DNA of 64,000 bases from Tetrapisispora phaffii CBS 4417 (Eukaryota; Ascomycota; Saccharomycetes; Saccharomycetales; Saccharomycetaceae): NCBI RefSeq assembly GCF_000236905.1, contig NC_016533.1:248001-312000 (forward strand), given 5' to 3'. Both the position numbers and the translations under genes were made by a program. The notes under the pieces are model-generated. The model had not been told where the DNA came from. It saw nothing but the letters and a program-made list of their open reading frames with translations, and did not search any database. Positions 28,755 to 37,887 of the stretch are shown piece after piece (the stretch's first letter is position 1; each line of letters starts with the position of its first letter).

Positions 28755-29120
28755 GGTGTTCTCAGTACACTTGTTCTTTTTTCTGTGTGATTTTTTATTT
28801 TTACAATATATCACTACACTCTCTACTCACTTGCAAGCATGTATATACGACTACTCTACCATTGTTTTCATATCTACTAACATTCAATCGACCTTCATTC
28901 TTCTTTTAATCTCCAAAGCTATCTGCATATTATTAACGTTACGCGTTGCGCTCATCTCTCATAATTAACAAGTTTAACTGGAAGTGCAATAAAGGTCATC
29001 GATAGTTTCAAAGAGACATTTATAATTCTAAATAATTTATTTCGATACGAAATCTATAAAGAGTGTATCATATATGTGTGTATATATGTTATTTAAGTTG
29101 TGTTGGTTTCTTTTTGCTTC
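28755..29120. other. intergenic, CNN1 promoter and CSE1 3' region
   Basis: 366 bp. It must hold the CNN1 promoter and the CSE1 3' end, since both genes are on the minus strand. An alternating TATATGTGTGTATATATG stretch near 29070-29087 fits a CSE1 3' processing region. No gene seen. Confidence 0.3.
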
Positions 29121-31994
29121 TCAATTTTTAACAAGTTCGTTTAGTTTCGATTGAGTCTCGTTTGACAATTGTGGTACAATTGTGTTTGAGAATTGAGTAG
29201 CTGACAGTTGAATGTATTCCATCAATGCTTTAGACACAAACGGTTTCACTCCCTGGACTGGATTAATTTCTGGCAGCGGATCAAATGGCTTCTCAGAAAT
29301 ACTGAATAACTTGCTGAAGCTGGAACCAAATGTAGAAATCTCTTCTAAATTATCTAAGTCGATATGATCTGTCTTTAAATTAGCAATACTTTCAGATAGC
29401 GTTGCATCAATGATGGATGTCACGGTGCCAGGGATGATGGTGCTATATTTCGTAGAGACCAAGTTGCTTCTGAGGATTGTGATGGCCCCAATTATGGCAA
29501 CTTTACGCTCTTGCAAATTACCAAATTTTGGAATGGTTGGAATGACAAAATTGTTCCAAATTTGAACAAAAATTCCATCTTGAACGTCATCAATAAATGA
29601 AATCGGAAAATCAGGTCCCAATTTAATAGCTAACATTCCTAAAAACACAACTAATTTCTTAACATATTTCTCAGTTTTAGAAGTTTGTAAACGTTGCAAT
29701 AATAAAACTGCGATTTGTTTCAAAAATGGAACTAAACGAGTTGTATCAATATTTAACATTATAACTTCTAATAACTCAAACCCATAAATATCATGAACCT
29801 TGGAGGCAATTAAACGTTGAAATACACCCAGAACTGGAACTAAATCTTGGAAAATGCTTGCGTCAGCTTTGATCATACTTTTTAATAATCTCGTAATGGC
29901 AGGAACATTACCTTTCAACTCCCATACAGTTGGGTTTAATATAGGTTGTGAAAGTTGTTTTACACTGTCCGGAACAGTGCTGATTTTTTCAATAGTAAAT
30001 GCAATTAATTGGAAAACATAAGGAATGAATTCTTGAATATCTTGGGTTAAAATATTCATGAAAACCGGCATCATAATTTCTATTAAATTTGGAATTAATT
30101 GAGCTGGAGCATGATACAAAATGGCGCCAATAGACTCAAATGCATAGTGTGTAAATCTTGGGTTTGAAGGGTTTTTGGAAATTATGTCAACGATACCAAC
30201 TAATTGAGTCATCAGTTCTTGGAACATATGTTGCACAAGATCTTCTGAAGTTTGCAATACTCTAAAGACAGCCTTCATTAAGTATTCATTTTCAGCTAAT
30301 TTTTCTGGGGAAGTATTACTTCTTAATACTAATGATAATAAATTTGATAATAATAACTCTGATGATCCAGATAAATCACTTTTATTAAAGATTAAAGTAG
30401 ATGAAGAAATGGATTCCCGCATGGAAAGAATTCTCTCAATCAAAATAGCAGCATACGTATATTCAACATATTCATCACTGTTTAATAGTTTGGCCAAAAT
30501 TGGCATGATATCGACTAGTTGTGCTTTAGTTAGTTGATTTCTAAAGACATATATATACTTAATTGCATCGACTAAAATAATTGGATGTGGAACACTACCT
30601 GTCAAATCGGATATGATGTGTTTTGTGAAGAAGTCAACGACATCAACTAATTGATTAGTAGAAGATACACCGCTACTCGTAATGTTACCATTGACAGCTA
30701 CAATTGTAAATAAGTACGTGCATAAATCTTTATACTTCCAATTTTTACTAGGATTAGATTCATACTGGGGATAAAAAGTTTTGATATGATTAATAAAAGT
30801 ATTAGTGACAAAAAATTCGTTTTTCTCCTTTAATTCTTTTATAAAATTAGCACAACTTCTTCTTCTGGTGTCTGCATCAGAACCTTCCAAATCTCTTCTA
30901 ATGTATTCAATTGGATCATCTTCAAACAATTCAATATCAGTTTCACGTATCATTACATTTGGCAAAATAATCTGTTCTGTAATATTCGACATAGCTTCTT
31001 CACTATTAAAAATTTCAAAATATTTTGGAATATGTGCTACAGCAGACAAGAAATTTAAAGACTTGGAAACTAAAATATCATTTTTTGGTTGAGATGTCGT
31101 TGTTGTCAATAAAGACCAGGTAACTTGAATGAACTCGTTGACCATTGGCCCAAAGACATCCTCATATCTGGTGGTATACAGTTGGACCACTTCTTGGATA
31201 GCTGATTTAAGTTTGATAATCACATTTAGTTCATTATCCTCTTCAGGGTCCTCTATTAGGGAGTTCGAGTATGCTAAATACTTGTGTAAAATCCCCATAC
31301 CTTCTTGAACATGATCTTCGAAAAACTCCGGAATATCTTGACAATTAAAATCATAGTATAATTTTGTCAAAAGTAAGAGAACGTCTAATAATTGAGTCAA
31401 TGGCAGAATGTTATTTTTATTTTGTTCGATTTGTTCGTCAACAGCCTTTAATAGATTCAAAAATGGTTCAGTGAAAACATCTAAAACCATTTTAATTTCA
31501 GTGAATAATTCATCAGACCTGAAAAGTGGTCTCCATCTTTTGAAAATAGAATTTGCCACAGTTAAAACACCTTTGTTTGTAACCATATCATTTGTTGATA
31601 GTTTTGATGCTAGGTCATTTAATAATGAAGGCCATCTATCAGGAAAATCTGAATCAGCAATGACAGAAATTGCTTCGCCGATTTGTTTCTGTAGATTGGC
31701 TGGCAAAATGATCATCAATGGGATAATTTCTTTTTTGATCAATTCAGCATTAGATAGAGGAAGCAAATAGTTACCATCTACATCGACCCATTTTCTCTTA
31801 ATAAAATTCTTAAAGAACAGAGCACCTGCAAGTCTAGTAGAGTTAGGCAAATTATCAGAAGAAACAACTTGTAATAAAGTCAAACCAAACCCATCTTCTA
31901 CTTCAAGTTCTTTTAAACTTCTCTCTGCATCCTTAGAGGTAGCTGCCACAACAGATTCAGCTAAAAATTTTGAAACAGTTTGAACATCAGACAT
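29121..31994 (-). CDS. CSE1: CSE1, exportin that recycles importin-alpha
   Basis: Cse1 (CAS) is the karyopherin-beta family exportin that returns Srp1 (importin-alpha) from the nucleus with Ran-GTP. The 957-aa product has almost exactly the S. cerevisiae length (960) and the same ends. It opens MSDVQTVSKFLAESVVA and has an importin-beta N-terminal domain (about 20-95, including RLAGALFFKNFIKRKWVD, the Cse1-typical FKNFIK motif). HEAT repeats follow throughout. The CAS C-terminal domain covers about 530-957. No breaks. S. cerevisiae CSE1 is YGL238W, in the same ancestral neighbourhood as ADE5,7 and DOC1. Confidence 0.98.
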   Translation of the reverse strand: MSDVQTVSKFLAESVVAATSKDAERSLKELEVEDGFGLTLLQVVSSDNLPNSTRLAGALFFKNFIKRKWVDVDGNYLLPLSNAELIKKEIIPLMIILPANLQKQIGEAISVIADSDFPDRWPSLLNDLASKLSTNDMVTNKGVLTVANSIFKRWRPLFRSDELFTEIKMVLDVFTEPFLNLLKAVDEQIEQNKNNILPLTQLLDVLLLLTKLYYDFNCQDIPEFFEDHVQEGMGILHKYLAYSNSLIEDPEEDNELNVIIKLKSAIQEVVQLYTTRYEDVFGPMVNEFIQVTWSLLTTTTSQPKNDILVSKSLNFLSAVAHIPKYFEIFNSEEAMSNITEQIILPNVMIRETDIELFEDDPIEYIRRDLEGSDADTRRRSCANFIKELKEKNEFFVTNTFINHIKTFYPQYESNPSKNWKYKDLCTYLFTIVAVNGNITSSGVSSTNQLVDVVDFFTKHIISDLTGSVPHPIILVDAIKYIYVFRNQLTKAQLVDIMPILAKLLNSDEYVEYTYAAILIERILSMRESISSSTLIFNKSDLSGSSELLLSNLLSLVLRSNTSPEKLAENEYLMKAVFRVLQTSEDLVQHMFQELMTQLVGIVDIISKNPSNPRFTHYAFESIGAILYHAPAQLIPNLIEIMMPVFMNILTQDIQEFIPYVFQLIAFTIEKISTVPDSVKQLSQPILNPTVWELKGNVPAITRLLKSMIKADASIFQDLVPVLGVFQRLIASKVHDIYGFELLEVIMLNIDTTRLVPFLKQIAVLLLQRLQTSKTEKYVKKLVVFLGMLAIKLGPDFPISFIDDVQDGIFVQIWNNFVIPTIPKFGNLQERKVAIIGAITILRSNLVSTKYSTIIPGTVTSIIDATLSESIANLKTDHIDLDNLEEISTFGSSFSKLFSISEKPFDPLPEINPVQGVKPFVSKALMEYIQLSATQFSNTIVPQLSNETQSKLNELVKN

Positions 31995-32527
31995 ATTTTC
32001 GTCTTAATCTTTATCTCCCTTAGATAGTATAGCAACTGAATCACTCAATTAATTCACCAAAAACAAATATCTCAAAATCTGTAAGGACCACACACTAACA
32101 GTTTCCAATTGCTCGAATTCGCTAAGTTATAAACTTTCTACCTATACGTTATAGCTTCAATTGTAAACTTATTTCTTTAAAAACTTGTTTTATACTTTTA
32201 TTAATTTGGTTTCTAAAAATTTTCATCGCCATAAGAGAAAGACCACCTTTAATATTTGAAAAGTTGCCATCAAAAATGATCCAGGAATAGCTTGAATAAG
32301 AGGTTCCATTGATAGGAGGATTGGTTCAGTAGATACTTAAGATAACGTCGAATGGAGTTCATGTATTGTTATTGTTTGTTAATTGTTTTTATATTCTGTT
32401 GATTATGATGCTTTGAGTTATTTATGCGGAATACTATATAGAAACTGATTTACAAAAGGCTACGTCCGATGAGAAAGGCTTATTGTTGTTAAGTTAGGTT
32501 TAAGGCAGATCGATGAGATGGTGTGAG
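31995..32527. other. intergenic, CSE1 promoter and DOC1 3' region
   Basis: 533 bp upstream of CSE1 and downstream of DOC1, both on the minus strand. AT-rich, no supported gene or RNA. Confidence 0.3.
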
Positions 32528-33349
32528 TCATCTTAGAGAGAATTCAGTGAATAGTTTCTTATTGTTGGACATCTCTAATCTAAGATCTTTTGTCGCTGAA
32601 GGTTCTTGTGTTGATTGTGCATATATGCGCATTCCTCTTATATGTGTATCTTTCCCGTTCTCGTGGTTTACAGGGAAACTAAATCGTATATATCCACATT
32701 TCAATAGCTTATCATTCTCTCGATTATCTTCAAATGTTAGAACAAACCATCCGTTCATGTTAACGATCTCTATTTTTTTGTAAAAGACTGCATCCAACGG
32801 TGAAGTGCCTGCGTATATTTTTATTCTACTTGGTGTGTACGATTCATCAGCAATCATCGATGTGAATATAGCAATCATTGAGACATTCATTATTCTGCTG
32901 AAAGTCACTTCCACTTCGTGCGGTTGTAAGCCATCACTTTGCCAAAAGGTATTGAAATTGTCATCAATCACATTTGAAATTGGATTCCCAGCTTTCATTG
33001 ATGAAGGTTTCCAATACGCAAGTTTGCTAACATCTATCATACCACATGTGGCATCCAACAGTTGTAACCCTTGCATGTATCTTAATGCCAATACATCAAT
33101 CTTGACAGAATTCAACGAATCTGGATCGACATGAAACCCATTGATATAATGACTCTTTGTGTTCTCATCGACAACTGTATCATCGATAGTCAACACACTC
33201 TCCTTGTGACTCTTCACAGGTACCAGCCATGATGCGGGGGCTAGAGCCTCCAATAGTTTATCATAATACGATTCATTAATCGTTTGCGATGGTATTCCAT
33301 TCGAATAACTTCTGTTATCATTGATCATTTCTAAACCAGAATAATTCAT
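32528..33349 (-). CDS. DOC1: DOC1/APC10 subunit of the anaphase-promoting complex
   Basis: Doc1 is the substrate-processivity subunit of the APC/C ubiquitin ligase and forms part of the D-box receptor. The 273-aa product (S. cerevisiae 283) has the DOC domain over about 85-255, a galactose-binding-like beta-sandwich. Family motifs seen are the WKPSSMKAGNPISNVIDDNFNTFWQSDG region (in two parts), QPHEVEVTF, and IRGMRIYAQ near the end. The C-terminus ends in Leu-Arg, close to the Ile-Arg tail that docks many Apc10 proteins on TPR subunits. Start at the ATG at 33347-33349. Divergent from NFU1. Confidence 0.95.
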   Translation of the reverse strand: MNYSGLEMINDNRSYSNGIPSQTINESYYDKLLEALAPASWLVPVKSHKESVLTIDDTVVDENTKSHYINGFHVDPDSLNSVKIDVLALRYMQGLQLLDATCGMIDVSKLAYWKPSSMKAGNPISNVIDDNFNTFWQSDGLQPHEVEVTFSRIMNVSMIAIFTSMIADESYTPSRIKIYAGTSPLDAVFYKKIEIVNMNGWFVLTFEDNRENDKLLKCGYIRFSFPVNHENGKDTHIRGMRIYAQSTQEPSATKDLRLEMSNNKKLFTEFSLR

Positions 33350-33674
33350 AAAATACTATACGCAATAACAGACTGTTGAAATCTCGATATTTGACTTGAA
33401 TAAATCCAGCTATCGTTTGTATAATCAAGTAGATATATCCAATTAAGAGCCTTCTTATATTTGTAAAACTCTTAAAGTTTTTGTAAAAATTGCAATGAAA
33501 TTGTGGTTCTCGAATGGCAAACGATGTTTATTGTAATTAGTCATCTTAATGCAATGGAAAGGTATAAAAAGGTCCAAAGATATTTAAAAGTGGTTTGTCT
33601 AGTTCCTTTATATTAGAGAGGAAAGGACATCAATAAAAAGGTTGAAAGAGAGAGAGAGAGAGCCATTCAGACAA
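33350..33674. promoter_or_regulatory. divergent promoter of DOC1 and NFU1
   Basis: 325 bp shared upstream region. A (GA)n tract (GAGAGAGAGAGAGAG) sits at about 33646-33661, just before the NFU1 ATG. No other clear motif. Confidence 0.35.
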
Positions 33675-34472
33675 ATGTTGAGACTATTAAGTAAGAAAAT
33701 TGTTGGGAGTTCGGTTAAAAAGGTACCAGTAATTGGAATGAGTCGTAGATGGTTGCAACTTATGACTGTTAGTACACCGAATGAGAATTCATTGAAATAT
33801 GTTACTGCTACGGGTGAGTTATTCCAACCTCGTGGGTCTCCAAGTGTCGAGATCAAGAATACAGATGATGAATTAATCAAACATTCTAAAACATTGACGG
33901 AATTGTTTCTGAAATGCCCTGGGGTTGAGTCCCTGATGATAGGTGATGATTTCTTGACTGTTAACAAAGATGAACAAGTACATTGGGCAACTGTGTCGCC
34001 ATCGGTTACTGAAATATTGACCAATCATTTTGCAAGTGGGTCAGATATTGTGGATGAGGAGTTCTTGAAGTTATTAGAACAAACTGAACGTGAGAAGCAC
34101 AAGGATGTTGGGTATGACATCAAACTTCCTGAATTTGAAATGACAGAAGATGAGCAAGAGATAAGTGAAATGATACATGAACTAATACAAACAAGAATTA
34201 GACCTGCCATCATGGATGATGGAGGTGACATTGTATACAGAGGCTTCGATCCCAAAACAGGAAAAGTATATGTCAAGTTGCAAGGTGCCTGTAAGTCGTG
34301 TTCGTCAAGTGAGGACACCTTGAAACATGGTATTGAATCCATGATGAAACATTACGTTGAGGAAGTGACAGAAGTGGTTCAAATCCTCGATCCAGAAGAA
34401 CAAATCGCATTGAAGGAATTCGACAAACTAGAACAAAAATTACAGTCTAATATGCGAACACATAACACTTAA
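33675..34472 (+). CDS. NFU1: NFU1, mitochondrial iron-sulfur cluster scaffold/carrier
   Basis: Nfu1 delivers [4Fe-4S] clusters to mitochondrial enzymes. The 265-aa protein (S. cerevisiae 256) starts at the ATG at 33675 with a basic, acid-free presequence (MLRLLSKKIVGSSVKKVPVIGMSRR). The Nfu N-terminal domain follows (about 40-140, with PNENSLKYV and LFLKCPGVESLMIGDDFLTV). The C-terminal NifU-like domain (about 170-250) carries the cluster-binding CxxC in GACKSCSSS. The frame upstream of 33675 begins only with TTG, so the start is clear. S. cerevisiae NFU1 is YKL040C, near SPC42 and PHD1, consistent with the block that begins here. Confidence 0.96.
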   Translation: MLRLLSKKIVGSSVKKVPVIGMSRRWLQLMTVSTPNENSLKYVTATGELFQPRGSPSVEIKNTDDELIKHSKTLTELFLKCPGVESLMIGDDFLTVNKDEQVHWATVSPSVTEILTNHFASGSDIVDEEFLKLLEQTEREKHKDVGYDIKLPEFEMTEDEQEISEMIHELIQTRIRPAIMDDGGDIVYRGFDPKTGKVYVKLQGACKSCSSSEDTLKHGIESMMKHYVEEVTEVVQILDPEEQIALKEFDKLEQKLQSNMRTHNT

Positions 34473-35089
34473 GCCCCACACTTGTACATAAGCCTATCTA
34501 TGTTTACCAAACACGACTATTTATTTATATAAAATTATTTCACAAATTGGATACAATAACTTGAAAGTCATCGGATTCCTCCTTTTAACCTGAACAAGAC
34601 TCTCGAAACAGAAAATAATACATCACAAGTACATCCTATTACTCATATATCGCAACTAACCATCTATTATATATATTCCTAAACTAAATAGACGTCAAAT
34701 CATATATGCTTCTTGCCATCAGTTCATTGATCTTTAACAATGAGATGGGCATGTGATATTTTTAATGTCTCTTTAATAAGCCATCGTATGAAAATTTTAG
34801 TGAACATCAAATTATAGTCATTAATAATTAATAGGATGATTATTAATGAAGGGATAATGTATATAAATATCTGTATATCTATTGTGAGTGTATATAGTGG
34901 ATGGGTTCCTTGCATAATTTCATTCTTTCAAAGGTTTGCATTGGAACGTAACGACAAGGTTTCGTAGCAGTTGTTTTTGAAAACGCAACACAAATAAGAA
35001 ACTCTATACAACAACAACGACAACCATTTGGTAGGAGTGTGTTAGAGCTGATATACGAGTAAGAGACTCTGGTATATCTGATTTTTTTG
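34473..35089. promoter_or_regulatory. OPI1 upstream region
   Basis: 617 bp between NFU1 and OPI1, AT-rich. CATGTGATAT at 34750-34759 contains the CATGTGA core of the Ino2/Ino4 element (UAS-INO) about 330 bp before the OPI1 ATG. No ORF with support. Confidence 0.4.
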
Positions 35090-36187
35090 ATGTCTATTAA
35101 TACGCAAGGTTCTGATGTTTCAGATGCTAGTCTGGTTAAGCAAATGAAAGAGGTGAAGAAGGACGGCTGCAATACGGAGAAGGTTGTTAGGAAGAGGACT
35201 TCCAGTTCAAGTTCTGGAGGTTCTCTCTTTGGGATGATTAAAGATACGGATAGTAGTCATTTTGATATCAAGAAGCAGAAGATAACGAAGGTGCTTGCAA
35301 GGAGCAGGGACAATATCAAGGAGTACAAGTTGACGATGTCCATCGAATCGAAAAAGAAGATTATTGCTTGCCTTCATCTATTGAAACTAGCTAATAGACA
35401 ACTTACTGATAAAATCACTTCGTTACAAGAGGTGGTTACAAAGGAACAAGAGGAAGCAGAAAAAGAGCAAGAAAGAGCAGAGATGGGTAGACATCTTCTT
35501 GGAAGAAATCTGAAGGCCAAGAATGTCCTTTCGATCTCTGCTATTGTGAACGATAACACTCCAGTTTTAAAACCCGATAAGTTAGCACATGCAACTCATG
35601 TAATTAAGGAGGAGAAGGATGAACATGAAGATAACGAAGAGGAAGAATTTTACGATGCCCCAGAACCAACCCCAGAGCAATCTGAATTGATTAAAGAAGA
35701 CGTTGTTTGTACTGTGAAAAGGGTGTATTCTATTGTATCAACATTCATTGGTAGTACAGTACCGGAACCAACACGTTCCACTATTCGTGAATGTTTGTTA
35801 ACACTTCCATCGAACTGGTGTCAAACAGCAAATGCGACGTCGGTTCCAAGTTCCCCCGTCTATACTGGAAGTTCTAGAGACGGTCCTAAGGATACAAATA
35901 CTCCGAGTTGTAACAATTGTTTGAGCACGAACTTTAAAGTGTTAATTCTAGCAAAAGAATCCTTAGATATGGTAAAGAATGTTTCTGATGCATTGGATGA
36001 GTCGTTGGGAAGAGCAGAAGAATGGGTAAAGGAAAAGCAAATATGGAATGAAGAAGTCAGAACAAAGTTAATAGAGAGAGACAGGCAATTTAGACTTCTA
36101 GAGGCAAAAGAAGTAAACCAGAACGAAAAGGCAGAGAAACTAATGGGCGCAGCGAAATCAGCGCAAGAGAACACGAAAAACCAATAA
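35090..36187 (+). CDS. OPI1: OPI1, repressor of phospholipid biosynthesis genes (short N-terminus)
   Basis: Opi1 represses Ino2/Ino4-driven genes in the nucleus and is held at the ER by phosphatidic acid and the VAP protein Scs2. In this 365-aa protein the Opi1 modules are in order: a basic phosphatidic-acid-binding stretch (KKQKITKVLARSRDNIKEYK), the leucine zipper region (MSIESKKKIIACLHLLKLANRQL), and a FFAT motif (EFYDAPE, near residue 195) preceded by acids, the Scs2 contact. The activator-interaction domain (KVLILAKESLDMVKNV, then AEEWVKEKQ) comes last. The zipper starts roughly 60-70 residues earlier than in S. cerevisiae Opi1 (404 aa), so the N-terminal Sin3-binding region is short or very diverged. 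The ATG at 35090 is preceded by an in-frame stop at 35060, so no longer start is possible without splicing. Confidence 0.92.
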   Translation: MSINTQGSDVSDASLVKQMKEVKKDGCNTEKVVRKRTSSSSSGGSLFGMIKDTDSSHFDIKKQKITKVLARSRDNIKEYKLTMSIESKKKIIACLHLLKLANRQLTDKITSLQEVVTKEQEEAEKEQERAEMGRHLLGRNLKAKNVLSISAIVNDNTPVLKPDKLAHATHVIKEEKDEHEDNEEEEFYDAPEPTPEQSELIKEDVVCTVKRVYSIVSTFIGSTVPEPTRSTIRECLLTLPSNWCQTANATSVPSSPVYTGSSRDGPKDTNTPSCNNCLSTNFKVLILAKESLDMVKNVSDALDESLGRAEEWVKEKQIWNEEVRTKLIERDRQFRLLEAKEVNQNEKAEKLMGAAKSAQENTKNQ

Positions 36188-37124
36188 AGATAGCCCCAAA
36201 GGGCATCTAAATGAACCAATTGTAATATAAAAAATCATACCGAAGGGGAAGTAACGATTCATATCACATGCTTCATAAAATGTGTTTATGGAGGTTTCAT
36301 ATCTGACATAATACAACTATCAAATGCATATGCGAAGACCTAAATTCGTATTGTAGTTTAAATTAATTTCAATAGTAAATATAACATATCTACAAAACCA
36401 AATAAATAAATATAAGCAACAAATTAAAATTATTAGAATAGTTTCAGCGAATAAACTATATTCGATAGATGTCGCTAGAGACATTCATGACACAGTCATA
36501 TAAAAAAATTAATGTAATATAACAAGCTGCTAAGAGAATTGACTAAACGGATGTCAGCTTCCTCTCAATACAAAATTAATTCATGTTGCTCGATAGATGC
36601 GGTGATAGTTTGATATGTTAAAGTTGATGTTATTATATCATATATTGGGATCCCTCCATCTGGTGTTCTTGAAACACAATCAATAAGATTGTTTAACTAT
36701 TGGATATGAGGTGGCCATATACACAGTTTATATCAATCCTTTTTCAAGTCCAATTTAGCAAGTATATTATTTTATTGGGACATGTAGTAGATCAAAGGTT
36801 TACAGAACGATTTATGACGTTGCATTCTTACAAACATCTATTGCTTCAGATTTGTAACATAACTGCATAGACTCGAATAATACGGGAAAGGCTTCTGCGG
36901 TTAATTTAAGTACAGTGTATTTCAGATATCGATTAAAAGTGTCCTCAAAATATATATTGGTGATAACTTAATGCTTAAGCGATATACCACCAAATTTCTG
37001 GCTCTCATCTGGAAAGTGGTCTACTTTAGAGACACTATAATTAACAACGTGATTAAATTTGATGTTGCTACTCAGTTTACTTCTTTACAAGATTCATGAA
37101 CAGCAAGATAGAAAATACAATGGT
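36188..37124. other. intergenic, OPI1 3' side to tRNA-Glu repeat
   Basis: Nearly 940 bp with no supported gene. The sequence is AT-rich but complex and might include old transposon relics near the tRNA gene; I cannot match any to a known element. Confidence 0.3.
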
Positions 37125-37281
37125 TATCATAAATCCTGATAATCAGTTCACAAGAGCAGTTTGATAAGTTTGTAATATCACATCCGATATAGTGTAACGG
37201 CTATCACATTACGCTTTCACCGTAGAGACCGGGGTTCGACTCCCCGTATCGGAGTTACTATTTTTTTGTCTGAGAGCCAGC
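37125..37281 (+). repeat. 157-bp exact repeat containing tRNA-Glu, copy B
   Basis: Identical to the reverse complement of 11253-11409, which makes a 157-bp perfect inverted pair whose copies are about 26 kb apart. Confidence 0.9.
37183..37254 (+). tRNA. tRNA-Glu (UUC), copy B
   Basis: 72-nt cloverleaf identical to copy A, anticodon UUC, no intron. The T-arm B box is GGTTCGACTCC. The gene is followed after a few bases by TTTTTTT, a pol III terminator. Confidence 0.97.
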
Positions 37282-37887
37282 AAATGGAAACTTTTTGCAA
37301 CAAACACTAGCCAAATCCCAACTTTCGATAAAACCTACATTGATTACAGCTCCCTTGAACTCATACAATAACACAGCTTCCCAGCCAGGGGCCTGTGAAA
37401 AGTCAAGTATTTCTTATAATTATGTACTCTTCATGTTCTTCAGCATACATCAAATACACCATTCGCCCCACTCGTTGTGCCCTCTCATGAACAGTCAGTC
37501 TGTCAACGGCAACAAACCAGGCTGTTTTCTGCCTACCACACAACCCCATCCGTCCTTCTAGCTCTGTAAGCTTTCCTGCCTACAGTAACGGGTACCAGGC
37601 ATTCCAGGCAGAGAAACCGACGCTTTTTCTGCCTGGAACTTTGAAATTTACGCTCAGGACCGAGTTTAAGCAGACAGTAAGATCTCGTCCAGTATTGTTC
37701 ACTATTATTCACTCTCTTTATTCATTCAATATTGCCCAACGAGAAATCTCATTAGTCAATTGTAATTAAACTCTGTACCAGGTAACGATATACATATATA
37801 CATATATCCATTTAGATATATGTATATATATATTTGTTACTGTAATGTTTTCATTTTGTTTCCAATCAACTCAGAACACCAGGTGTC
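37282..37887. promoter_or_regulatory. CLU1 upstream region
   Basis: About 600 bp upstream of CLU1. The part around 37,480-37,680 is less AT-rich and contains ACGGGTACC (Reb1-like core) near 37587. An alternating TATACATATATACATATATCC stretch near 37790-37808, here cited by position, is a likely TATA region. No gene seen. Confidence 0.35.
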
